Assembly (NCBI GenBank): GCA_964035545.1
Contig: OZ037772.1
Coordinates: 9,895,150 to 9,959,149, forward strand
Length of the DNA stretch: 64,000 nucleotides
Direction: 5' to 3'
DNA from: Bugula neritina
Lineage: Eukaryota > Bryozoa > Gymnolaemata > Cheilostomatida > Bugulidae
The notes beneath the pieces are model-generated. The model was not told the origin of the DNA, did no database searches, and saw nothing but the letters and a program-made list of their open reading frames with translations. The stretch's first letter is position 1. Each line of letters opens with the position of its first letter. The translations under genes were made by a program, and so were the position numbers. Positions 19,701-32,670 of the stretch are shown here, piece after piece.

Positions 19701-19923
19701 TCCTAAAGCTGAATGCATCCAGGGCCCAAGCCTAAATCAATTGCAGGGCCCTTTGTTCTACGCCGCAATGGCCGGAGGTCTGGCAATCGGTGCAGCTGTG
19801 GCTAATTTGTATAATGTGGCTGAAAGACTCAACTCGAAACACACAGGAGAATCCAAATTAAACATAGATGCAGTCGGTATGTATATTTCACAAGTGTTTG
19901 ATTTCAAACGATTATTTGTTTAG
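16755..19923 (+). CDS. Bcl-2-like paralog 4, tail-anchored
   Basis: Exons 16755-16807, 17245-17357, 18098-18258, 18628-18768 and 19687-19923 join in frame to 234 residues. Exon 1 gives alpha-1 (TRVVLQRFMLDR). Exon 3 ends with BH1-like AKLFKKGKCSWRRICL (to residue 109), and exon 4 ends EKKGGW (BH2, 151-156). Exon 5 has a hydrophobic stretch FYAAMAGGLAIGAAVANLY (about 179-198) suited to a membrane anchor, then a polar tail of about 36 residues, unusually long for a tail-anchored protein. A possible donor (GTATGT, 19878) and an acceptor before GATGA (19991) would instead end the protein right after DAVG. AATAAA at 19976 lies before that acceptor and favours the unspliced ending. The exon-4 donor is the weaker GTTAGT. 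Intron 1 holds a SINE with target duplications. Confidence 0.85.
16911..17135 (+). mobile_element. tRNA-derived SINE (family A) with target-site duplication
   Basis: Complete copy from GGGGCAGCCGTGGTCTAGGG to CTTGGGTGACTTTTT. It is flanked by near-identical 16-mers TATCACACATGTATGT (16895-16910) and TATCACATATGTATGT (17136-17151). This defines the element's ends and shows insertion by target-primed reverse transcription. Confidence 0.85.
17406..17485 (+). mobile_element. tRNA-like head, SINE family B
   Basis: Reads CCCAGTGG..GCCTGCTTGTACGCCGAAAG..CTGGTTCGAGTCCCAGTGG. The B box is good, but the acceptor stem does not pair over 7 bp, so it is a SINE head rather than a working tRNA gene. Confidence 0.5.
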
Positions 19924-21391
19924 CTTTACCAAATAGATGTTGATATGCTTATAGCTGTTATATTTTAATGTGTTTAATAAATTTTTTTAGGATGAAGAAA
20001 ATGTCTTGTATTGGTTATTTTTAAACAGCATTTTTTTAAACTGCTTACACTTAAATTTTTCTGGCAACTATTTTCAGAGTTTTAGTTGCATTTTTCATTA
20101 TCAATCTCATTATCTTAAAATAGAAGTTTCAATAATTATTGTGTCAAACATTTTAGAATAAAGATGACAGTGCAGCCCTAATATTAGACTCTGTGAAAGA
20201 AACAAGGCATTCGTGATAATTAATGACTTTAACACAAATACTTATGAATTAAATTACAATTATTGTTAACTTTTTTGTCAAAGATAAGTTTTTTTGCTAT
20301 AAAAATACAAATAATTTTGAAAAAATAGTTTAGTTTTTCCATTTGACTTATAGCAAATACAATAAATTATTAGTAAATAAATCATCAATGAGCATTTGAA
20401 GTTTTAAAATGTATAAAATGGAAAAGTGATCCTTAGTCAAAACTAGTAAACAGAAGTTTGTGATGTATGCTAAAAGGAGATAACTCCAATTAGGTTTTTG
20501 GTCAACAGCCAAAAGATGTATTACAATAAATAAATACAACTATTCTACAATTTAACAGAAAACATTGAAACTATCCATGCAAACATATCACAGCTGTATA
20601 AGTAACATGTATATATGTTATACAAAAGTATATATTGCAATTTTCTTTATGAAAGTCCAGGGGGGGAAGTATTGCCTCCCCCTACCTTTGCTTCTAGACC
20701 TTGACTACTATCAATCATAAGTGTCTGTAATGGCATATAGAATGCATTAGATTTGTCTCCACCTCTACAAAAAAGTCCTAAAACTATACTGAATCATTCC
20801 TCCTTTTTGTAGAAAGATTTAATGCAATGCAATTCAAATCATCAGTCAAAGAAAAAGAATATGCACCAATTTATTAGAATAGTTTCAACCATCGACATAT
20901 AAAATACTAAATATGTAATTGATACAAATGAATTTAATTATATTATTATTATTTATAAGGTTAAAACTTGAGAGGTTGAAAATTCATAACCAATAACTTA
21001 ACAATAAATGTTATTACCATTAGGTTGGCCTTTTGGAAATTGTTGTGCAACAATAAATTTATTTTTATACTGGATATTTTTTGTAAAAAGGGTGTATACG
21101 GTGGTACTATGTAAATAAATTGCAAGCAAAAGTTATAAACTAAAATTGCTTATGATTACACTGTTAGATAGCAACTATACAGCTCATTTTGAAAGCTTTT
21201 TTTTATTGACATAACAAGAATATGCAGTGTATGAAGATAGCTGCTGCATAGAAAAAGCAAAAAGCTAACAATTTTGAAGCTATTGTAGTGACATGATATA
21301 TAGACAGGTGTGACTTGCAGCCAGAAACGTATAGTGAGAAGTTAGCGGAAGAAAATATAAATTTTTGATTCCTTTTCTTTTCAAGTGCAGC
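19924..21391. other. Spacer between paralogs 4 and 5
   Basis: Holds the poly(A) signal of paralog 4 (19976). AT-rich with no supportable exon on either strand. Confidence 0.6.
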
Positions 21392-24300
21392 ATGCCTTTC
21401 AATACCCGAGAAGTTCTGATTGCATATTTTTACCGAAGGTAAGTTAATGTATGTGCAGGTAAATTAATGTATGCGTTGGTAAGGTTATATATACGCAGGT
21501 AAGTCTATATATACGCAGGTAAGTCTATATATACGCAGGTAAGTCTATATATACGCAGGTAAGTTTATATATACGCAGGTAAGTCTATATATACTGAGGT
21601 AAGTCTATATATACACAGGTAAGTCTATATATACGCAGGTAAGTCTATATATACGCAGGTAAGTCTATATATATGCAGGTAACTCTATATATACGCATGT
21701 AAGTCTATATATACGCAGGTAAGTCTATGTATACGCAGGTAAGTCTATATATACGCAGGTAAGTCTATATATACGCAGGTAAGTCTATATATATGCAGGT
21801 AACTCTATATATACGCAGGTAACTCACTATATATGCAGGTAACTCTATATATACGCAGGTAAGTCTATATATACGTAGGTAAGTCTATATATACGCAGGT
21901 AAGTATTTTTTTGTAGGTGAGTCTATATATATACACAGGTAATTTAATGTATACACAGGTAAGTATATTTACATGCAGGTAAATTAATTTAAGATTTTTG
22001 GTTAAACTTGTACCTTTTAATAATTTGACTACTGCATATAACTTACTATATGATGTAAATATATTTCTAATTTTTTGATTTTATAATAATTGAACTTTAA
22101 CAACTTAGAATATTTTTATAACTTCGAAGTTCTATCCTTTAACTGTTTTTCTAATCTCTCATGTGTTTGAACATGATTGTAGAATCTTCTATGAGAATGT
22201 CAATCTCATTTATGAAGACCGAATCAAAGCTTTAGAGGAGGAAATTGACGAGATGGAAAACAAGAAGCAGCTAGAGAAGATGGCCGTGAGCTTATTGGAC
22301 ATCAGTAAGCTATTCCATGAATAACTAACTAACATTTAGCTGCAGTAGTAGATAAATTGAAATAGCTTATGTTTTTTTTAGATTTTGTTATATAACTTTT
22401 GGTTTGGGGTGGTGAAGGGTTAAAATTATTTTGAGAACACAACTTCTTTTGCTTTATACGAAACACAAGCTTTTCTCAAGTTCTCCTTTAGTGCACCTTT
22501 ACTTCTAACTATATACTGATATCACCTATGGTGTTCATATTACAAATGTGCCCTATTTTATCAAGATTTTGTCAAAGAACTTCTATTTCATCTATAAAAT
22601 GTTTGGTACCTATATAGCTAAAACAGTATAAAAATAAAGTTTTACAGAAAAATTATCGTTTGCCCTTTATTATGGAGTAAAAACCCAAATCTGATTGCAC
22701 AGAATTTTAGTAGATAGTATACTACATTTATTAGATATTAATTATAGTTTATTCATATTTTAAATTGTTTTATTCTAGTTGTTTGGTAGCAAAATTCCTA
22801 ATATATATACTTTTCAGTAGTGATATTTTAGTTATAAAAGGAGTTTGTTGATTGAAGAAGTATAGTAGATAGGCCAGTGGAGTTCAGAGAGCTGGGTGGG
22901 ATGTAGCGTTGTAATTACCCAGTGGTCTCTGTGGTGTAGCGGTTGGCACACTTGCTTGCAAGCCAGATGTCAGACCTGGTTGGAATCTCAGGGGGGTCAC
23001 TTAGTTTTCGAGTTTGATATATAATATTATGTTTGTAGAAATAGAGCAATATGACAGCGCGTGGTGGAACGACCTAATAGACAGGTCTGTATGCAAGGTC
23101 TGCAGTCCTCGGTCGCTGGATCAAACCAGAGAGTATTTCAATCGCATGTTCAATCAGCTGCTATTTAATCCAAACCATCTCCCATCTTTCAAGATAAAAA
23201 ATGTAAGTTCAATCAGTCTTCTCTACATTCTATATGACTCTAGTAGGAATCTTGTAATAGTGGTTAGATCGTTTGCCTGGTAAACACTAAGTCATGGGTT
23301 CGAACATGAAAAAATTCTATTGGTGATGTTAGGAAGAGCATCCAGTCATAATTCCTCCTGTAGCTCTTCTAAATAAGCCCTTAGTCTACTTGAACTAAAA
23401 CCCTTTCCATCAAGGTTTTTTCACAAAGATATAGCGCCTATAAACTTGAGTAACAGTAATTTTAAAAGTATGTGTGCCAGTATCAAAACTAATACTTACT
23501 TATAGTCTTTTATTATCAACTAGGAACTGGGAAAGAGCAATTTGCAACGTATAGCAACTTCATACAAAGCAAATTAGAATTGCATCAAGCTAAAACCTAT
23601 AGTCAGTGTGTTGGACAAGCAAAGTTTTCTAATTTTACTTTAACATGGCTGTGTTTAGAAATAAGACTTTATCAATAAGTGCAAGTAGTTTTAAAAGTTT
23701 CAATTTTTTTTTTCAGTTTAGGAAAAACGATGTTATAATTTAATTCAGATAAAATTATTCACAAAATTTTTGACCATGCCAGTTTTATCAAAAAATTGAT
23801 ATATTATGCAACAGTTGTTGAATAATTTGCTCAGTACTTTCCTATCTACAGCTATTTTGTAATAATTATGGTGTATTATGCTATAACTTTCTAAAATCTT
23901 GTAGGTACTGATGTTTTCCACTGACTTGGCCATCAAGGTTCTAGCTGCCGGATATCCTAAACGGGCGATCAAACTGCTCAACATACTCATTCACAACTTT
24001 ACTGAGCCCAAAGCTAGAATCTTAATTCGAGAGACTGGGGGTTGGGTGAGTTTAATAGGTTTTAAAAAAACTTGATCATTTAAATTCATTCAAACACACC
24101 TAAGTTTTTAATAGAAATTACTTGAAATTAGAAGCTGGTTATTATTCAATGTTGAGAGTTATCTGCCCTGTTATGGGACCTTATCAGTTTTGGTAATGCT
24201 ATAGCTGAATCGTTTGCAGTCAAGCAAAAGTGTTAAGCAATCCCTAAACCTTAACTTTTTTATCTGTCAATTGCCATATTAATATCCAAAGTCATCTAAA

Positions 24301-24590
24301 AACTAAAACTAAGCAAAGGTTTGAACAGATTGAGTTCTATAATATTTGGCTTGTCTTTGAATATATTTTGTTTAAATTATATATTGTTTAAATTGTAAAT
24401 GAAAATATAAATGCATGTCCATGTTTTATGTTTACAGCAAGTTATCTCAGACTTCAACCCAGATGATCAACTGAGCAACAGGGACAGGTTGATTCGAACT
24501 TGTGGGCTGTTTGTCATACCCACTCTAGTGGCTACAGGAATCATGGGTCTGGTAGTCCTCTATGGAAATCAGAATAAACAGTTTATTTAA
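21392..24590 (+). CDS. Bcl-2-like paralog 5, tail-anchored
   Basis: Exons 21392-21438, 22183-22304, 23039-23202, 23905-24045 and 24438-24590 join in frame to 208 residues. Alpha-1 is TREVLIAYFYRR. Exon 2 is 9 nt longer than usual and encodes a charged helix with IKALEEEIDEMENKK. Exon 3 ends in a diverged BH1 region lacking the Trp (FNPNHLPSFKIKN, to residue 111). Exon 4 has the family signature TDLAIKVL and ends RETGGW (BH2, 153-158). Exon 5 carries a clear tail anchor, about residues 180-200 (CGLFVIPTLVATGIMG), followed by a short polar end. AATAAA lies at 24820. Closest to paralog 6 in exon 4. Intron 1 opens with a 20-bp minisatellite built from splice-donor sequence. Predicted location is the mitochondrial outer membrane or ER. 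Confidence 0.9.
21439..21993 (+). repeat. 20-bp minisatellite made of splice-donor units
   Basis: About 27 units of GTAAGTCTATATATACGCAG type. The first unit starts exactly at the exon-1 donor of paralog 5, and every junction reads CAG/GTAAGT or a close variant. The central 20 or so units are nearly identical; the edges are degenerate. Confidence 0.95.
22905..22993 (+). mobile_element. tRNA-like head, SINE family B
   Basis: Shows CCCAGTGGTCTCTGTGGTGT, then AGCGGTTGGCACACTTGCTTGCAAGCCAG-like sequence and a degenerate B box. Similar to 34258-34345. Confidence 0.5.
23245..23455 (+). mobile_element. tRNA-derived SINE (family A), degenerate
   Basis: Carries TAGTGGTTAGATCGTTTGCCTGGTAAACAC, the B box GGGTTCGAAC and the usual body to CACAAAGATATAGCGCCTATAAA, in intron 3 of paralog 5. 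Confidence 0.75.
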
Positions 24591-25315
24591 TCAGTACCAG
24601 CTTCTTGATGTCTATTATTGCTGTCAGGAAATTAGAGATTAATTTCATCTTAAATAGAACTTTTCTTTACTATAGATATTCAATCTGTTCTAGCTTGCAT
24701 CTGTTTTTCACTTTCATTGTCTGAGCTTGGCTCTGTAAATAAGTCTTTTAGCATATTTGTGGTCAAGAGTTGACTCAGCCTAAAATTATAAAACGTTTCA
24801 ATGTATTTCATTCAGTGCTAATAAAATATGTGTAAACTGAAACAATAGCCTTTTAGTTTCTATGCTTTATGGATAAATATTTATAGCCACTTCTTCATGA
24901 GAATTGAATCACATAAATTGATAAAATACATTATCTGCTGTACAACAATAGCCATTGATATGTAGTCAATTTCAATATGATCAGTAATGTTTGAAATTGC
25001 ATAGTATTTTCACTCATAATTTGTACAATTGAAGATGAAAATAAAGTTTTAGACACAGGTCATCTAGAATCATCATCTTTAAAAACATTCAGCATCAATG
25101 AAAAAACCTTTTTGAAAAAAGCTTAAACCAATTAGCATACCCATAATGCTTTTGTAAGATATATCATGAATAATAGCTGAGGCGGCTTTCTCGTAAAATG
25201 GAAAGCAATGTCTAGCGATTGGCAAAAATAGCATGCTATTACAATTAGTGCTGGAAGTTTAGTAATTCATAAAGAAACAGTGGATAAAATAGTGTTCTGC
25301 TGCTGTTAGTTGAAT
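24591..25315. other. Spacer between paralogs 5 and 6
   Basis: 3' UTR of paralog 5 with AATAAA at 24820, then the upstream region of paralog 6. Nothing else recognised. Confidence 0.6.
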
Positions 25316-27681
<2,366 letters not shown>

Positions 27682-28678
27682 AAACAAATTGTTCATTTTT
27701 CCTCACTTTGTATGTTTGACAGTCAGGATTATACACACTGCATATAAGTTTAATCTTCAAATCTAAGACATCAATCTCAGTTTTTTTCAGCTTTTGATAA
27801 CTTCTTTCAGCCTGTACAGTCTTTCTCTTGTTAGATTTAAATTACCATGTAGCAAATAAAAATGTTTAATTTCTTTCTTTCTAATTAAAACTAATAAAAT
27901 AAATATTCGTTTTGAATTGATTCTTCATAACAATTAACATGCAGTTTAATGACTTTTTTATATTTTAGGCGATTTATTTTGCCTCTTATACAAATTAAAA
28001 ATTTAAGCTCAAAAAAGGAAAGCGTTTATAATTTTGATAATATAAAATGATTTTATTGCACGAGTTTAGAAATATTATAACAGCAGTGGATGTTTAGCTG
28101 CTTTGTTATAAATCATGTTTTTACAAGCTCATCTCTAATAATTGTGTGCTCATATTTAACTAAAGTTTATAGAAAGTTATGTGGTTTAATTGATATAGAA
28201 TCCGTTTACTATCACAACTTAAATGTGTTTCCAACACTTCTAGCACATGACAAACACTTCTAGCACATGACAAACACTTTTAGCAACAAATTACTTTACT
28301 TCTAAGTTAGTAAAAGCTACGATATATTTAACAAAAAATTTAGTAACAGTTTGATAATTTTGTAGATTGAAGACTTCATTTAGTTAATTGATTTTATGTA
28401 AGACTAACAATTGGAAATTATTAGCATAATAATGTTTTTTTCAGAATGCACAGAATAAGAGTAGCTTTATATAGTTTTATTAGACATCAAAAGTAAATTT
28501 ATGATTAATAGAAATTCAATATGTCAAACAAAAGTTGAAAAAAAGTAAATATGTGAGGGGAGACAACTTATATAAATACAAGAGCTGAATTCTTATTGCC
28601 ATGTTGTTTCATAATTTTAAAAAACTAATTCGCTCTGCTTACAAAATGTTCTATTTTTTATACTTTCTGGAATAGATT
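27682..28678. other. Convergent 3' spacer between paralogs 6 and 7
   Basis: Holds the poly(A) signal of paralog 6 (27855) and a minus-strand AATAAA at 28476-28481 for paralog 7. No further gene seen. Confidence 0.6.
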
Positions 28679-31233
28679 TTAACCCTGTGTCCATTTTCTA
28701 AATAAATTAAAGGCACGGGCTAAATATAAAGAGCCAAAACAGGTTACAGTAAAAAATAGAATGAGAGCTTTTAGACCGAGATCTGTGTGCCAGCGCTCCT
28801 CTTCCTCGGGGTCGCGGGGGTCTTGAAGCATTTCTAGCAGGTAAGAAAGGTAACCCTAAAATTAAAATTATATGAGAATCATATTAATAAGAATTACGTT
28901 AGATTATAGATGCACAAGTTATTTTAGTAAAAGATGATAATAAAAGACATCTTCAAAAATAATAAAACTCATCGTCATGGTAACTATAACTCATTACACT
29001 AAAGTCAAGTTAAGGGGATTTCTATTGACCAATCAATCAATTACGCTTGTTCGTTCATCATCTTTGGTGGGTGAACCCAACGAAGAAGATTTTATATGAA
29101 CTCTTTCAAATTTGATCGCACGCTTGTGTTTTTGTGTAAAATAGACAATTTCATGTGATTCTCACAACCGTGTGGCCGGGACTTTATACAAATGTTGTTA
29201 GCAATGAATATCACTCACCCATTTCCTTTTTCTATGCAGGAAATACTCCACCTGTGAGTCCTCTAAAAACTCACATAGCCAAACGATGAGTTTAGCTGCC
29301 CTCTTAGATGAGTCCTCCCTTATTGCTTGTATTGCCAGGTCTGCCGTGATTACAGTAATCTATAAAACATCACACGCAGCAAAGTCATGTATACGGGTCA
29401 TTTTATGCAACTTTTTACAATCTTGATGTCTTTAGCTTGTAGCTATTTTTCACAATTTAGCTGCTAAGGTATGTGGCAATCAACAAATATATGTTTACAT
29501 ATACAACTATAAATATTTACATGGATTTTTATATTTTAATTTATTTTTATTGTGGTTAGAATCAGCAAATAATTTACTTAAGTAGCAAACATTCGTGATT
29601 TTTGGTCAAACTGATTGTTGGCTTTAATTTGCTGATGTTCAAAACTAAATATGAAAGGACTTGGAGCATTTGCCTAGTAAACATGAAGTCATGGGTTCGA
29701 ACCCCGACAAAGGCCGTTTGTTATGTTAGGAAGAGCGTCCAGTCGTAATTTCTCCTAGGCCTCATTTAAATATGTCCTTAGCCCGATTTAACAAAAACCT
29801 TTTCTATCAAGGGTTTTCTTACAGAGATGTCAATTATAAACTTTTTCAAGTGAGAACTATGAAAACAGTAGTTTTATTATATAATATAAGTATAATATAA
29901 TTTTGCTCTAATTAAAATAATCATAAATCCAATTAAAACTGTGCAAATATAAGCATATATTCTTAGAATTTTCTAATAATACCCAGATTTAATAGCTCAA
30001 AATCTTACCTTATATAGGGCTAGCCAGATATCCCGCTCATGTTGAAATGTGAGCTCACAGATCCTGAAGAAACATTGATAGGCCAGGGGTTTTGGCACAT
30101 TTGGAGCTACTAGGCTGCACATATTCATGAAGTCTTCTATCTCCTCTGGGGTAGCTCCTATCGTCAGTCCTAATGTAGGGGTAGCAGCAAAATAGGAATT
30201 TAGTAATTTGTTGATAAACACAAGTAATATTATTTGATATAAAATCTTAAAAAGCCTTGCATCTTGGTTAGAATGCTGTCATTTTTATTCAACATGTCAA
30301 ATTCTAGGTCTTAAATTTTTTAATGTGTTAATTTAAACTCTTCTGACCTTTGAAGAGTTACCTTTACGTAGCATTTGCACATGCAGTGTTATAGGAACTC
30401 AAGTTTTATAGCCTTAGAGACTTACTGTATGCAATAATTTTAGCCACAGCTTGTCTTAGAAAGATACTGTCTTCTAACTCTGAAGCTAGTTTTTGAATTT
30501 TTGGATAATCATTTGGATTCAATCCAATTGACTTGAGTCTACAATATAACAGCTTATTAAAGATAGTATAGGAATAATATAGAAAACACGAATTTTAATA
30601 CTAAAAAATTTCTTGTTAAAAAAACAGTTTTCAGTAAATATATAAGAAAAAATAAAATGAAAAATTGTTTCTCAATTTTGTTGGCTGATGCAGCTGTTAG
30701 AGAAAGCATGCTAGCCTTATAAACACAGACTAAGTATTTTAAGCTCAGGTAATATTAGGAAGAGCACTTAGTCATAATTACTCCTCTATTACATTGAAAA
30801 GCATTAATTGGAGCAGCTGTGTCTAGTATTTGCTTAGTAAATTCCTGAGGTCATGGGTTTGATCCCCAGTAAAAACCATTGGTGATGTTAGGAAGAGCAT
30901 CCAGTCATAATTGCTTCTGTGCCTCATTCCAATAAGTCTTAGCCCAATTTAACATAAACTTTTTCTATCAGGGGTTTCTCACAGGGATAGTGACTATAGA
31001 CTTGCATAAGTTTAGTTACATTGAAAAACATTCCTAAGCCCAATTTTAAAAAATAAATTTTGTAAAATTCTCACAATGATAATACTAACGAAAGTGTAGA
31101 TAAAAGAGAATGATCATGCATGAGAAAATATGCATTTTATCTAAAAACTTAGTAAAAAATTGCAGGTAAACTTCTGGTCAGCTTACCTGTGCATGAAGTA
31201 AGCTATAATCACTTGTTTACTCTGTAGAGGCAT
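28679..31233 (-). CDS. Bcl-2-like paralog 7, tail-anchored, altered BH2
   Basis: Minus-strand exons in transcript order 31233-31187, 30538-30426, 30169-30009, 29359-29219 and 28855-28679 join in frame to 212 residues. Alpha-1 is KQVIIAYFMHR, followed by LKSIGLNPNDYPKIQKL and the BH3-like KLASELEDS. Exon 3 ends in a diverged BH1 region (RDIWLALYK, to residue 107). Exon 4 has TADLAIQAI but ends HRKRKW rather than GGW, so BH2 keeps only its Trp. Exon 5 gives an acidic linker, a hydrophobic anchor ALILFFTVTCFGSLYLA (about 185-203) and a basic end AFNLFRKWTQG. The end matches that of paralog 8 (AFNFFRKCTQG), making the two a sister pair. Introns 1 and 3 contain SINEs, including a nested pair in intron 1. 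Confidence 0.87.
29655..29850 (+). mobile_element. tRNA-derived SINE (family A)
   Basis: Lacks the first bases of the head, but has TTTGCCTAGTAAACATGAAG, the B box GGGTTCGAACCCC and the body to GTCAATTATAAAC. It lies antisense in intron 3 of paralog 7. Confidence 0.8.
30695..31045 (+). mobile_element. Older SINE split by a younger one
   Basis: Decayed family-A sequence at 30695-30788 resumes at about 31033 (TCCTAAGCCCAATTTTA). The two halves are separated by the insertion at 30806-31015. Confidence 0.65.
30806..31015 (+). mobile_element. tRNA-derived SINE (family A) nested in an older copy
   Basis: Near-complete element flanked by 17-bp copies of TTACATTGAAAARCATT (30789-30805 and 31016-31032). 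This target duplication comes from within the older SINE. Confidence 0.8.
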
Positions 31234-32670
31234 CTTGTTTGCTGTCCACAATTGAAGACTTGATATAATAAACTTGGTGAGTCTTCAACCTTCACTTTAC
31301 TAGTGACTCTGCCCTCTGTCTTCCACAAGCAGTGCTATAGTTTGCACTATACAAGCTTAAATACAATTCTTTTAAAGAAAGCTAAAGCTTTCTTGAGACT
31401 TTTAGTATAAGCTTGAAAAAAAAGCTAATTAATTTACTTTATGAAATGTTAATGTTACCTGTTTTGTTTTTCAACTTTTTACTGCACTCAATTTCAAGTC
31501 ACTTACAAATTGTATATCATGATATAACAAATTACTCATGCTTTCTGCTCTAATGACATTCTCCTAGTCAGTTAGAATGCAAAAGTTGTTTTTAATAGAT
31601 CATTTAATTATTATAAGGTACTCTTTCAGCTATAATATATAAAGAAATGTTAACTCTTTTTTCCTGGGTATAATAATATACTTGATAGAAACTTGAGTAT
31701 CTATCAAAGCCTATCTAAAAAGATTGCATGGGTAAAATAAAGCCCCAGAGTTTGAGTAACTCTCTAGAAACCTAAGTCTATGACCATGGCTAGAGAGCCC
31801 AATCAAGGAATGTCATTGCTGAGCATAAAACTTAGTACATTAAACTTTATACATCAGCTTTTTCATGAGTTGTGCTCTCATAGCCTTATGCAAAGTTATA
31901 TTACAGCTGCTCTGGTCTATCAAGCATGTTAGTTTGTGAATTATTGCAATACAATTGGAACAAAATAAAAACAAGAATGCAGAATGTAATTAGAACTTAT
32001 TTGACCAAAATCGTTCAATTACTATAATATTATTATATCTGTCTCAAAAAGGAATGCTTCTTTATTCTTGTTAACTTAGACCTATTTAATTGACTGGCTG
32101 GCATAGGATTTATGCAACCTTTATAAAGTTTAAGATTTTGCTATACCAAATCTGCATTTTATAGCAAGTTATATGTGACATTTTTATAGTACTATGCTAA
32201 TTTATGCCACTCACTTGTTTATATTGAAGAAAAGTTTACAAAGTATCATGTAAGGTTTAAAAAAATTAGATGAAGAACAGATAGTTCCTAATTTAAATAA
32301 AAAATCAACTGTCAGCTGTTTAAATTACTAATAAGGATCTGTAATTCAAAGGGTGCTTTTATTAAACTTATATATTTTAATTGGAATAAAACTTCATTTA
32401 AATTTTTTACATTTATTCATTTATTATATTAATGTGTTACATGGTTTACAACCAACAAATTTGTTAATATAGTTCTCAAAAAAGAGCTAACAATATGATA
32501 AACTGTGTATATAGCAATGGACATCTCGTTAGATTTACCAAAAAGTTTAACATACAATAAACAAAAATAAATACAAAATTATTTCTCTCTAATGTTTACA
32601 AAAATATATGCACTGGCAAAGAGGAGAGTCATGTAAATGATTGCCTTTTATAGAATTTTGTGAATTGGCA
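31234..32670. other. Spacer between paralogs 7 and 8
   Basis: Upstream region of paralog 7 and 3' region of paralog 8, both on minus. No exon, RNA gene or clear repeat seen. Confidence 0.6.
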
